Shown in pieces: positions 1 through 7,932 of a stretch of 64,000 nt of DNA (within the stretch, counting starts at the first letter, position 1; every line of letters begins with the position of its first letter). This DNA comes from Bacteroidetes Order II. bacterium (GTDB lineage: Bacteria; Bacteroidota; Rhodothermia; Rhodothermales; UBA2364), in assembly GCA_016788705.1 (NCBI GenBank), contig JAEUSQ010000063.1, positions 1-64,000 of the forward strand, written 5' to 3'. The translations under genes were made by a program, and so were the position numbers. The notes below the pieces were generated by a model. That model ran no database searches, had not been told where the DNA came from, and was given only the letters and a program-made list of their open reading frames with translations.

Positions 1-2
1 GC

Positions 3-251
3 CAAACCCAGATTAATGCATGGGTTCGGCGTTACAAAGAAGGTTACGAAACGGAAGGTCTTCAGGTTTTGCATAACAAGGCGGGTCAGGGCCGGAAGCC
101 CAAATTAGACGTGGTTTTAGACGAAGCGGTGGTCCGCCGCAAGGTTACGGAAAATCGGCAGCGGCTTTCTAAAGCCAAAAAACTTTTGGAGGCGGATTTG
201 AACCGAATATTCAGGCTCAAAACATATTTAGAAAAAGTATTTTTGATATGA
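3..251 (+). pseudogene. IS630-type transposase fragment (N-terminal helix-turn-helix only)
   Basis: The frame is open from the window edge and encodes about 82 residues. They include INAWVRRYKEGYETEGL, then GQGRKPKLD and a segment of the form VTENRQRLSKAKKLLEADL. This is the typical N-terminal winged-helix DNA-binding part of IS630-family transposases. The frame ends after LKTYLEKVFLI, where the family would enter its second helix-turn-helix and the DDE catalytic domain. No catalytic domain follows, because the next gene starts inside the stop codon and encodes an unrelated secreted protein. I read it as a truncated, inactive remnant. A first ORF of a frameshifted element is less likely, since no second ORF is present. 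The true start lies left of the window. Confidence 0.7.
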
Positions 252-742
252 AAAAACATTCTTTAGGCTTAATAGCCATATGCCTTGTCGTTATGTTTCA
301 GACGGCATGGAGTCAATCTAAAATCAGCGCCATCGAGGCACGGTTGTTTTATAACGAAGAAAAGGAGATGGACGCGGCCAAAGTTGCTGGTGGTTTCTCC
401 GAGAACGTGATCGGCAATCCTGACATTTCGCTCTGGAACACCATCATCGGCGAAGGATATGCAGAGGGCTACTCGCACCAAACCGTTGTGGTGGTGACGG
501 TCTCGGCCAAAGGTGCCTCAAACCAAAATCAGGTATTGCAGTTTACCGCCCGTGCAGGTAATAAGGTACTAAAGACCGAGAAACGCACTTTTTCAGTAAT
601 TGGTCAGGATGCTGTATATAAGTTGTTGTTTTTATTGAATGATACGGGGTGCGAAGAAATTAGTATTTCTGCGTCATTGGTCAAAGCAGGGAAAAGTATC
701 TCTTCGATGACCAAAAAAATTCCATTTGCCTGCGGTGAATAA
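248..742 (+). CDS. Secreted protein of unknown function
   Basis: This 164-residue protein starts with MKKHSLGLIAICLVVMF and has a signal peptide with probable cleavage after AWS (about residue 22), so it should be exported. The mature part is rich in beta-strand-like stretches (QTVVVVTVSAKG, VLQFTARAGNKVL) and has two cysteines near the C-terminus that could form a disulfide. That suggests a small beta-sandwich, but I recognise no family. The start ATG overlaps the stop of the transposase fragment by four bases. The gene ends two bases before the next ATG, so the two genes are probably co-transcribed. Confidence 0.75.
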   Translation: MKKHSLGLIAICLVVMFQTAWSQSKISAIEARLFYNEEKEMDAAKVAGGFSENVIGNPDISLWNTIIGEGYAEGYSHQTVVVVTVSAKGASNQNQVLQFTARAGNKVLKTEKRTFSVIGQDAVYKLLFLLNDTGCEEISISASLVKAGKSISSMTKKIPFACGE

Positions 743-743
743 A

Positions 744-1175
744 ATGCCTGACATTAACTACTACCATACGTTTATTAAAGCCGCCCCCGATTGTCCGGTT
801 ACGACAGCGCAAGAACCTGTGACACGTAATGGAAAACCCACCATTGCCAGTATTCAGTTTGAAATGATCGCAACATCCCCTTACGTTTATACCCAAGAAG
901 ACATCTTGTTTGAGACACACCTTCGGCATAAAGGGTCGGCAGAGGGCCTTTCGGAGCAGGAGAAGGCCGAGTTGCGAGAAGTGTTTTTTAGCAAACCGAT
1001 GGCTTGTTTACGGGCCTCCCCATTGCCCAAGCAATTTGGCTGGGGGATTCATTTCGACGAGGCTGGGCGAACAGCCTTGGTAGCTATTGAGGATGAGCAA
1101 TACCAAAAATTCACCGAAAGGCCGCCCGAAGGCCTTGCCTGTCTGAACGCAATGCGCAATAAACGGGGTGGCTAG
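744..1175 (+). CDS. DUF6157 family protein
   Basis: This is a 143-residue cytosolic protein. The pattern is that of DUF6157: an N-terminal NYYHTFIKAAPDCPV, a middle ASIQFEMIATSPYVYTQEDI, then FFSKPMACLRASPL followed by a GWGIHFDEAG motif, and a C-terminal AMRNKR. The family is widespread in Bacteroidota and Firmicutes and has no established function. The length matches a full-length member. ATG 744 is preferred over an in-frame TTG 18 bases upstream, because family members begin right before the NYY motif and the ATG avoids overlap with the preceding gene. Confidence 0.8.
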   Translation: MPDINYYHTFIKAAPDCPVTTAQEPVTRNGKPTIASIQFEMIATSPYVYTQEDILFETHLRHKGSAEGLSEQEKAELREVFFSKPMACLRASPLPKQFGWGIHFDEAGRTALVAIEDEQYQKFTERPPEGLACLNAMRNKRGG

Positions 1176-1246
1176 GCCAACGGTTGTAACCATTTGGCAC
1201 ACGGGCGATCTTGTTACCGTATCGTTCCATTAGAACCCTCAACGTT

Positions 1247-2557
1247 ATGCAAAAGACCCTTTCGATAACCACTTGGTGGTTGGGGATGCTGCTTTGCATC
1301 CAATGTTTGCCTGCGCAATCCGTCGTATCCGATGAAGAAGCCATTCGGATGGTGTGGGAGCAATACCGACTGGCATGGTTGAAAAATGATCCGGCAGGCG
1401 TTATGGCACCTTTCGAGGAAGAGGCGCGCATCTCGCCAGATGGCCTTGTACCCATAAAGGGCTTCGCCGATATTCAGGCATATTGGTTCCCCCAAGACGG
1501 TTCCGAGACCCACATTCATGGTTTTGATCTTGACGTAATCTCGGTTAAGGTAGAGCAAAATATGGCTTTTACCACGCAAAAAACACGCTTAGACTGGACG
1601 TATTTGAAGGATGGAAACACGGTCGCTCGGATACAGTCTGGATGGGCATCTGCGGTTTTACGGCGACAAAGCAATGGAACTTGGAAGATTTGGCGGTTAC
1701 AATGGACGAACTATGCGGTGTTTCTGGGTGCTGTGCCTGAATTACTGGCGCCTGCCATCAATAGCCCCGACCCGGAATTTGCAAGCGCACTCTCTCCAGA
1801 TGGCCGCTGGCTCTTTTTTAACCGAACCTCTCCAGACCGTAGTCGTTTTTATTGGCTAACTTCCGAAAAAAACAATACAGGATGGGGCGAAGCACGTCTT
1901 TTCCCACACAACGACACCACCTTTATGGACATAGATCCCATTTTCTCGCCCGATGGCCGTGCCGTCATTTTTTCGTCTAATCGGCCGATGAAAGGAAACG
2001 AGAAAAAAGACTTTGACCTCTGGCAATCTACATTGCGAAATGGGCAATGGAGTCCTCCTAAACCTGTATCGTCCGTTCTGAATAGCAAAGACGACGAGAT
2101 TTATTCTACCCTGACCCGCGACGGTGTCCTCTATTTTTCGAGGTTTGTGGGCAATAAAGCCCAGATTTACCGATCGGTTTTCCGAAATGGACGTTATCAG
2201 CCGCCAGAGGGAGTCACCATTCCCGGTACGGAAGCCGTCTCTATCATCAATCCTGCCATTTCCCCCGATGGAACGTGGTTGGTCTTTGCTTCGGGTGGCT
2301 TAACAGGAAAAGGCAGTGGAGATCTGTATGCAACCAAGCAAATCGGGCCAAATCGCTGGTCGTCATTTGTCAATCTTTCGCGTATCAACTCCACGTATGC
2401 CGATTTTGCGCCCTCTTTCTCGCCCGATGGAAAAACACTGTTTTTTACGTCCGAAAGGCCGGGTCTGGTGAAAGATTTTCCAAAAGATAAACGACGGCCC
2501 GGAGACTTGTACCAAATTTCCTTTAGTGCATTACTTCCGGACCTTGGCCAAGAGTAA
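1247..2557 (+). CDS. Secreted NTF2-like (SnoaL/DUF4440) plus PD40 beta-propeller protein
   Basis: The protein has 436 residues. A signal peptide (MQKTLSITTWWLGMLLC, cleavage near LPAQS) is followed by an NTF2-like domain at about residues 25-155, with DEEAIRMVWEQYRLAWLKND and a long helix-sheet pattern typical of DUF4440/SnoaL. The rest is a TolB-type propeller with at least five PD40 motifs of the form SPDG..hhFsS, for example FSPDGRAVIFSSNR and FSPDGKTLFFTSERPG. PD40 propellers usually bind protein or glycan partners outside the cytoplasm, so an envelope binding role is inferred. ATG 1247 gives the signal peptide directly; an in-frame TTG 36 bases upstream is not needed. Confidence 0.8.
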   Translation: MQKTLSITTWWLGMLLCIQCLPAQSVVSDEEAIRMVWEQYRLAWLKNDPAGVMAPFEEEARISPDGLVPIKGFADIQAYWFPQDGSETHIHGFDLDVISVKVEQNMAFTTQKTRLDWTYLKDGNTVARIQSGWASAVLRRQSNGTWKIWRLQWTNYAVFLGAVPELLAPAINSPDPEFASALSPDGRWLFFNRTSPDRSRFYWLTSEKNNTGWGEARLFPHNDTTFMDIDPIFSPDGRAVIFSSNRPMKGNEKKDFDLWQSTLRNGQWSPPKPVSSVLNSKDDEIYSTLTRDGVLYFSRFVGNKAQIYRSVFRNGRYQPPEGVTIPGTEAVSIINPAISPDGTWLVFASGGLTGKGSGDLYATKQIGPNRWSSFVNLSRINSTYADFAPSFSPDGKTLFFTSERPGLVKDFPKDKRRPGDLYQISFSALLPDLGQE

Positions 2558-2633
2558 GGGCGCTTACAAAGACTTCGCTGGAGACAGTTCCCTCTGTGCG
2601 CATTGGAAATGCAAATTTTGGACGGCACTTGCA

Positions 2634-2662
2634 TTGTTGCGTGGGGACATGGGCTATATTGC
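2634..2662 (+). promoter_or_regulatory. Possible Bacteroidota-type promoter for the MoxR-type gene
   Basis: TTG at 2634-2636 lies 18 bases upstream of TATATTG at 2655-2661, about 40 bases before the ATG at 2701. This resembles the -33 TTG / -7 TAnnTTTG arrangement of Bacteroidota housekeeping promoters, but the -7 box matches only partly. A similar TATATTA box occurs upstream of the gene at 54779. The call is pattern-based only. Confidence 0.3.
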
Positions 2663-2700
2663 GCCTTTTCGGGTCACCTTGTTCATCCAAACACTTTACC

Positions 2701-3702
2701 ATGACACCCGCAGACCTCCAGCAATTTTTACACAACCTTATTGACCAAGACCTCCATCTGAGTGTCATGATTTGGGGTGCTCCTGGCATCGGAAAGTCTA
2801 GTATTGTAGCACAAGTTGCGGAAGTGCATCAACTTCCCCTAATAGATGTCCGCCTTAGCCAATTGGCTCCGACTGACTTGCGCGGTCTCCCTGTTGCCGA
2901 AAACGGCGTTTCGCGGTGGTACCCACCAGAATTCCTGCCACGCGATGGAGCTGGTATCTTGTTCTTGGACGAATTAAATTTGGCGCCGCCCATTATGCAG
3001 GGTATGGCACAACAATTGATTTTGGATAGGAAAGTAGGGAGCTACGAGGTTCCGGAGGACTGGTTTATTTGGGCTGCCGGCAACCGAAAAGAAGACCGCG
3101 CCGCCATTTTTGATATGCCCACCCCGCTGGCTAATCGGTTTTTGCACATCGAGGTGCGGGTAGATTTTGAATCTTTCAAGCGGTTTGCATTTTCTGGCGG
3201 AATCCATGAGCAGGTTTTGGCCTTTTTAGCCTTCCGTACGGAATTACTTCACAAAATGGATACCGTGCGTCCGGCGTGGCCCTCACCGCGTTCATGGGAG
3301 ATGGCCAGCCGTTTGCACCAAGCCGGATTGTCCGTGATCCCTGCTGTTGGAGAAGCCGCCGGAGCCGAGTTTACCGCTTTTGTACGCCTCTACGAAACCT
3401 TGCCGGATATTGATGCCATTATTCGAGGCAATGGTCAAGAATGGGTGTTTCCGACGGAGGCTTCCGCTCGATATGCGACGGTGATTGGCTTGGTGGTTCG
3501 GGCTAAAAATGCCGAACAGGGCTATCATGCATTTTCCTGGTTGGCAGAACAGGCTGGAGCAGAATGGCTGCAACTCTTTGCTACCGATCTGATCCGGGCA
3601 TTCCGGCAGCGGGAGTTGTTAGGAGAATTGGCTCAATTGGTGCAAAAAGACGTGCGGCTACAACAAGCCATGCGTGCTTATATAGGGCTCGTGGGGCGCT
3701 AA
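2701..3702 (+). CDS. MoxR-type AAA+ ATPase
   Basis: This 333-residue cytosolic ATPase has a Walker A motif GAPGIGKSS at about residues 25-33 and a Walker B ILFLDELN near residue 87. A sensor-1-like WAAGNRKEDR and an arginine-bearing TPLANRF follow. This is the AAA_5/MoxR class, which acts as a chaperone or remodelling ATPase, normally with a von Willebrand factor A (VWA) protein that carries the substrate. No VWA gene lies next to it; the only DUF58/VWA-like gene in the window is 34 kb away. ATG 2701 gives a normal N-terminus right before the ATPase fold, whereas the longer frame adds a cysteine-rich leader unlike the family. Confidence 0.85.
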   Translation: MTPADLQQFLHNLIDQDLHLSVMIWGAPGIGKSSIVAQVAEVHQLPLIDVRLSQLAPTDLRGLPVAENGVSRWYPPEFLPRDGAGILFLDELNLAPPIMQGMAQQLILDRKVGSYEVPEDWFIWAAGNRKEDRAAIFDMPTPLANRFLHIEVRVDFESFKRFAFSGGIHEQVLAFLAFRTELLHKMDTVRPAWPSPRSWEMASRLHQAGLSVIPAVGEAAGAEFTAFVRLYETLPDIDAIIRGNGQEWVFPTEASARYATVIGLVVRAKNAEQGYHAFSWLAEQAGAEWLQLFATDLIRAFRQRELLGELAQLVQKDVRLQQAMRAYIGLVGR

Positions 3703-3835
3703 ACAGCATACGAAAACGGCTCAAAAACGATGTGCCCCAAGATTCTTTAAGGTGTAATGCAATAAAATGGTGAAAGACGAGCACTAAACCATATACGTTC
3801 ATTAGGCAGCCTCGGCGCATGTCCAAACGTTCTTG

Positions 3836-4399
3836 TTAAGACAATCCAAAATGCGTAATGATTTGTGTTGCGACTTCCTCTGGGCTTAGGTGGGTATTAT
3901 TGATTTTAAGATAGTTCGGTCGTGTAAACTCGTTCTCATAAGAGTTAAATCGGTATGTGGCTTCGTGCTCAAGCAGGATTTTTTCGGAGGCTTCTGTATC
4001 TCGCTTCGTTGGTTTGTGTAGGAGTCTTTCTTCGGTCTTATTGCGCCACAGTCTTTCGGAAAGAGTTGCCTCAAGCTCTACGTACATAATGTCGGCATCT
4101 ACGGCTTGAAAAACCTGTACAATTTCATCTACATAGGTCTCTTCAGAATCCAAGCCAAATGCCCAAACAAATGTAAAAATCAAGCCTTTCAGGTCGCTCT
4201 TGGCAACACTTTCAAAAATTGACCAGCGGAACAGACGGACCAAACGGTTATGCGCCTCGGTGCCAAAATCAAAAAAGGGGACCACAAGTTCGATGGTCAT
4301 GTGGTTATGGAACAGTTTGAGTCCCGTTCTTTTCTCCAATGCTTTACCAACGGTCATTTTTCCTACCGCTGGTGGACCAAACAGGATAATGAGTTGCAT
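3836..4399 (-). CDS. P-loop nucleotide kinase-like protein (AAA_33/shikimate-kinase-like)
   Basis: The protein has 187 residues. It opens with MQLIILFGPPAVGKMTVGKA, a Walker A motif in the first beta-strand and helix, then a LFHNHMTIEL motif common in a group of uncharacterised small kinases. An arginine-rich lid-like segment (LSERLWRNKTEERLLH) follows at about residues 109-125. It should transfer phosphate from ATP to a small molecule, but the substrate cannot be told. It is transcribed toward the MoxR gene and follows the S41 protease gene on the same strand, 45 bases from it, so the two may share a transcript. Confidence 0.7.
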   Translation of the reverse strand: MQLIILFGPPAVGKMTVGKALEKRTGLKLFHNHMTIELVVPFFDFGTEAHNRLVRLFRWSIFESVAKSDLKGLIFTFVWAFGLDSEETYVDEIVQVFQAVDADIMYVELEATLSERLWRNKTEERLLHKPTKRDTEASEKILLEHEATYRFNSYENEFTRPNYLKINNTHLSPEEVATQIITHFGLS

Positions 4400-4444
4400 A
4401 ACAACGGGACAAATAAACTTTGTGTGTGATAAAAAGCCAATTTC

Positions 4445-6100
4445 TCAGCTTTTTTGCCCAAGAATCTGCATATAGCGTTTGTTATCACGGATCACCTTTT
4501 CGGCCTCTGATAGGAACGGATCGTTTATCATCTGGGCTTTAATTTGCGCCACAGGGCCGTAGTATCGCGCAAGAATTGCCGACCGGAGCAATAGTTTTAG
4601 GCGCGGCGCATTTCGGGAAAAGTCGTCATTCTTCTCCCGGTTAATTTGGTTGAGCAGAGACTGGGCTTGTGCATTTGAACGTGTGTAACCCGCCTTTGTT
4701 AGCTCGGCTTGAAGTTTTTCGAGAGATTTTTCCGATTTGGTCTTATAGGAGAAGTTTTGGCTGTTTAGCCATTGCCGGAACTCATTTAACAAGCCATCGG
4801 TCACATCAAAATTGGTTGCAATGGTGGGCCGATTGGCTGCAAATTGGTTGGCAAAGAACAAAAAGGCGGATCGCCGTTGTAGTGCCTGCTCCAACTCGGT
4901 GGTGGTTCCCATTTTTACGGCCAAATCAGGGTCTATTCCCTTTCCATCCTTTACTGTTCTTCCAGCTTTGGTTTTAAAAGACTTACGCAAAGAATCTGGT
5001 ACAGCTACAGGTGCGCCATCTTCGTCCACATCCGAGTAATTCAGCGCTTGAATACACCGCCCGCTGGGTGTATAATACTTGGCAGTGGTGAACTTCATCG
5101 AGGTATTATATACCAATGGTTTGACAGCCTGAACCAGCCCTTTTCCAAAGGAAGTTTCTCCGATAATGACGCCACGGTCTAAATCTTGGATCGCACCAGA
5201 AACCACCTCGCTGGCAGAGGCACTGGCCCGATCCAGCAGAATGGTCAGCGGTGTATCCGGCAAAACTGGCTGTACGGCACTCTTCACCAACTGCTCCGAA
5301 GTGGCCAGTCGGCCTTTGGTAGAAACAATAGCAGAACCTTCCGGAACAAAGAGGGAGGTAATCATAATGGCTTGGTCTAACAATCCTCCCGGATTACCGC
5401 GTAGGTCTAATACCAATCCTTTTAATTTATGGGTGTTTTTTAGGCTAAGTACGGCCTCTTTAACTTCGCGGGCGCAGTCGCGACCAAATTGTGCAAGTTT
5501 GATGTATCCAATGCCGCGGGTGGTATCGTCTGCCACAAAACCGGCATGGGTTACGTTCTTTAGTTCCAATTTCTTACGGAGAAGGGAGAAATTAAGCAAT
5601 TCGGTTTCTCCTTGGCGTTCGATTTTAAGGGTGAGTGCCGAGCCTGGTTCGCCATTAAGCAACGAAGCGATTTCTCGGATGGTTTGCCCCGTAGTGGGTT
5701 TTCCATTGATTTGTATAATGGCATCTCCCACTCGAATGCCTTGCTCGGCGGCACTGTATCCTTCCAAGAGTTCCACCACTGTCACTTTTCCTTCTCGCAT
5801 CCCAATGGCTGCACCTACTGTACCAAGGCCGCCCCGCATCTGCATTTCGGCATCTTCGTTGTCGGCCTCATCAAAAAAGACTGTGTATGGGTCCAGCGAA
5901 CGCATCATTTCATTCACCCCTTTGCGCAACAATTTTTCGGGGTCCACTGGATCCACATAACCAGTTGCCAACTCTTCGTAAATCTTTCCGAAGATCGTGA
6001 AATTTTTCTTGAGTTGGAAAAACAAATCGTCATTCCGGAAACCCACAAACAACAACGCACATATGGGAATGAGTACCAACCAGACACGTAGGTATTTCAT
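4445..6100 (-). CDS. C-terminal processing peptidase, S41A family
   Basis: This 551-residue secreted or membrane-anchored serine protease starts with one hydrophobic segment (residues 3-20). An N-terminal helical domain follows, then a PDZ domain at about 90-170 (GGLGTVGAAIGMREGKV, GIRVGDAIIQING), then the S41 core (LVLDLRGNPGGLL). The catalytic serine is S295 in ASASASEV and the lysine is K320 in SFGKGLVQ. The 25-residue spacing is that of Prc/CtpA, so the Ser-Lys dyad looks intact. These enzymes trim C-termini of envelope proteins. ATG 6100 is chosen over a TTG two codons upstream. TatC is encoded 97 bases upstream. Confidence 0.93.
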   Translation of the reverse strand: MKYLRVWLVLIPICALLFVGFRNDDLFFQLKKNFTIFGKIYEELATGYVDPVDPEKLLRKGVNEMMRSLDPYTVFFDEADNEDAEMQMRGGLGTVGAAIGMREGKVTVVELLEGYSAAEQGIRVGDAIIQINGKPTTGQTIREIASLLNGEPGSALTLKIERQGETELLNFSLLRKKLELKNVTHAGFVADDTTRGIGYIKLAQFGRDCAREVKEAVLSLKNTHKLKGLVLDLRGNPGGLLDQAIMITSLFVPEGSAIVSTKGRLATSEQLVKSAVQPVLPDTPLTILLDRASASASEVVSGAIQDLDRGVIIGETSFGKGLVQAVKPLVYNTSMKFTTAKYYTPSGRCIQALNYSDVDEDGAPVAVPDSLRKSFKTKAGRTVKDGKGIDPDLAVKMGTTTELEQALQRRSAFLFFANQFAANRPTIATNFDVTDGLLNEFRQWLNSQNFSYKTKSEKSLEKLQAELTKAGYTRSNAQAQSLLNQINREKNDDFSRNAPRLKLLLRSAILARYYGPVAQIKAQMINDPFLSEAEKVIRDNKRYMQILGQKS

Positions 6101-6197
6101 GAGCAAAACAGGATTAGGTTATGGATGTACAAAAGACGTCATCCGGATCATAAACGTAACAAATACCTTGCCTAAGGTATTGTATTGTCAGAAAAAA

Positions 6198-7067
6198 TTA
6201 GGCAAGGGCTTTTCGAGTAGCCTCTTCTTCTTTTTTGTTTACGTAAGCCGAAATTTGGATAGACAATTCGTAGAGAAGCATCAGCGGAATGGCTACGATG
6301 ATCTGCGAAATCATATCGGTGGAGGGTGTAATCAGTGCTGCCAAGATCAAAATGACCACCAATGCCATCCGTCGTTGTCGTTTTAGCAAATCGGGCGTAA
6401 CAATCCTAAGTTTGGAAAGTGCATATACCACCACTGGTAGCTCAAACAACATCCCCGTTCCCATAATCGAAGCAAAAAGCATGTCGAAATAGGCCGAGAT
6501 GTCAAATTGGTTGGTAATGGTTTCCGAGATAGAAAAACGGGCAAAAAACTGAAGCGACATGGGCATAAGAACCGAATACCCAAAAGCAACACCCAGAATG
6601 AAAAAGAAGGTGACAAACCAAGCCACAAACCGCATTCCCGATTTTTCGTGTGGATATAAACCCGGCTCAATGAACCGCCAGAATTGGTAGATCACGACGG
6701 GCAACCCCAGCGTAAGCCCCGCAATAAAAATGGTCCCCCAATATGCAAAAAATTGCCCTGTGATGGTGCGATTTTGTAAATCTATGGATGGAATCGTTAA
6801 ACCCAGCCATTGATAAACGAAAAAATCTGATCGTGCAGGACCTAATAGCAACTGGTGCATCACAAACTCAGAGAAAATCCCACATACCACCATGCCGGCC
6901 AAAATGCCCAGCCCACCTTTGATGACATGCCAACGTAATTCTTCCAGATGATCCAAAAAGCCCATTTCTGGCCCACCTTCCACATGCGATACGTCAACAG
7001 GTGCTGGCAGACCATCGCCCTGTGTAGGCTTAAGTTGGTTCTTGGAACGAGAGAGAAGCCGGAGCAT
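6198..7067 (-). CDS. tatC: Sec-independent protein translocase TatC
   Basis: TatC is the polytopic core of the twin-arginine translocase and binds signal peptides of folded, often cofactor-bearing, exported proteins. The 290-residue product has an N-terminal cytoplasmic tail, the signature FLDHLEELRW at about residue 38, and six hydrophobic segments. The conserved loop before the third helix includes QFWRFIEPGLYPHEK. The N-terminal extension before FLDHLEELR is about 35 residues, longer than in E. coli. ATG 7067 was chosen; an upstream TTG would add nine unneeded residues. No tatA/tatB gene is adjacent, so those components must be elsewhere. Confidence 0.95.
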   Translation of the reverse strand: MLRLLSRSKNQLKPTQGDGLPAPVDVSHVEGGPEMGFLDHLEELRWHVIKGGLGILAGMVVCGIFSEFVMHQLLLGPARSDFFVYQWLGLTIPSIDLQNRTITGQFFAYWGTIFIAGLTLGLPVVIYQFWRFIEPGLYPHEKSGMRFVAWFVTFFFILGVAFGYSVLMPMSLQFFARFSISETITNQFDISAYFDMLFASIMGTGMLFELPVVVYALSKLRIVTPDLLKRQRRMALVVILILAALITPSTDMISQIIVAIPLMLLYELSIQISAYVNKKEEEATRKALA

Positions 7068-7236
7068 ATTTAAGTCGGTATATGAGCAAAACAAAACGGA
7101 GACCCCAGCAGGTGGTGCTGGAACTTACGTATTCTTGAAGCACAAAAAAACGCCTTCAAAGGGGCTTGGTTCCTTTTCCAGCGATTGTTCACGCGATTAC
7201 TAGGGCAGAGGCAGCCAATCAGGGGGGATGACACAA

Positions 7237-7267
7237 CAAAAAAACCTTACTCTCATCCGATGAAGAG
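7237..7267 (-). terminator. Rho-independent terminator after the SCP2 gene
   Basis: Read on the minus strand, a hairpin CTCT(T)CAT / ATGAGAG with a three-base CGG loop is followed a few bases later by seven T residues. It lies about 32 bases after the stop of the SCP2-domain gene and before tatC, separating the two transcripts. One bulged base lowers the certainty. Confidence 0.55.
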
Positions 7268-7298
7268 GGCGTGGACTGTTGTGGATTGTATAAGGCGT

Positions 7299-7634
7299 CT
7301 ATGCCAAGCCAAACATGCCAGCAAATTTCATCGCCATCGGCATGGAACCCGAAAACTGTAGCTTACGCTGCATAATCATGGCCATCGGATTGGCCTCGCG
7401 GTTCACTAATTTTAGCCAGTCCTCCGAAGAACAGGTCATGGTCAGTTCCGGGGATTCGTGCGTACCCTCGTTGAGAACTACCGTCTGGTTCTTGATGTCT
7501 AACCACCAGTCCCCACCGTCGTCTCCCGTGTAGTGAATCTGAATAACGGACTCAACGCCTTCCGCTTTATCGGGCCGGAAACTTTTGGGCATGGAAGCCA
7601 CTACGTCCCGAATGTTTTCAAATTTACGTGCCAT
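7299..7634 (-). CDS. SCP2 sterol-binding domain protein
   Basis: This 111-residue single-domain protein matches the SCP2 fold. It has a beta-hairpin ESVIQIHYTGDDGGDWWLDI, then a strand QTVVLNEG, the core DWLKLVNREANPMAMIMQRKL, and a C-terminal hydrophobic helix ending MKFAGMFGLA. SCP2 domains bind lipids, fatty acyl-CoAs or sterols in a hydrophobic tunnel. In bacteria they are often stand-alone proteins of uncertain role near lipid or cofactor genes. ATG 7634 gives the family start MARKFENIRDV; the longer frame would add an odd hydrophobic leader. Confidence 0.8.
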   Translation of the reverse strand: MARKFENIRDVVASMPKSFRPDKAEGVESVIQIHYTGDDGGDWWLDIKNQTVVLNEGTHESPELTMTCSSEDWLKLVNREANPMAMIMQRKLQFSGSMPMAMKFAGMFGLA

Positions 7635-7932
7635 GTGATTTATAAAGTTAATTAACAGTGTTAAGATGTAAAATACTAAATCCATTCCGTAAAGAAAAGG
7701 CTTTCTGACGCTTTGCGTTAAAAAAAATCTCTCAAAAGACCTTCATCCATTTATAGAAATGGTATTCTTTTAAGAAACCCCATAGATTGTGCATAAGATA
7801 GAGCGTAGTTTAGGACATCTGGCGCCTGCCGCAACTTTCGGAGGGACTTATTCGTTCATCAAAGCATTGAGAGCGCCTTCGTTTTTTGCATCCGAGCGTT
7901 TTTATTTTGCACAACGTATCGCGTTTTATTAA

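Noticed and set aside
5166-5960. 264-codon frame on the plus strand antisense to the S41 protease
   Set aside because: It is Ser/Pro/Arg-rich, has no family signal and lies fully opposite a well-supported gene with both catalytic residues intact.
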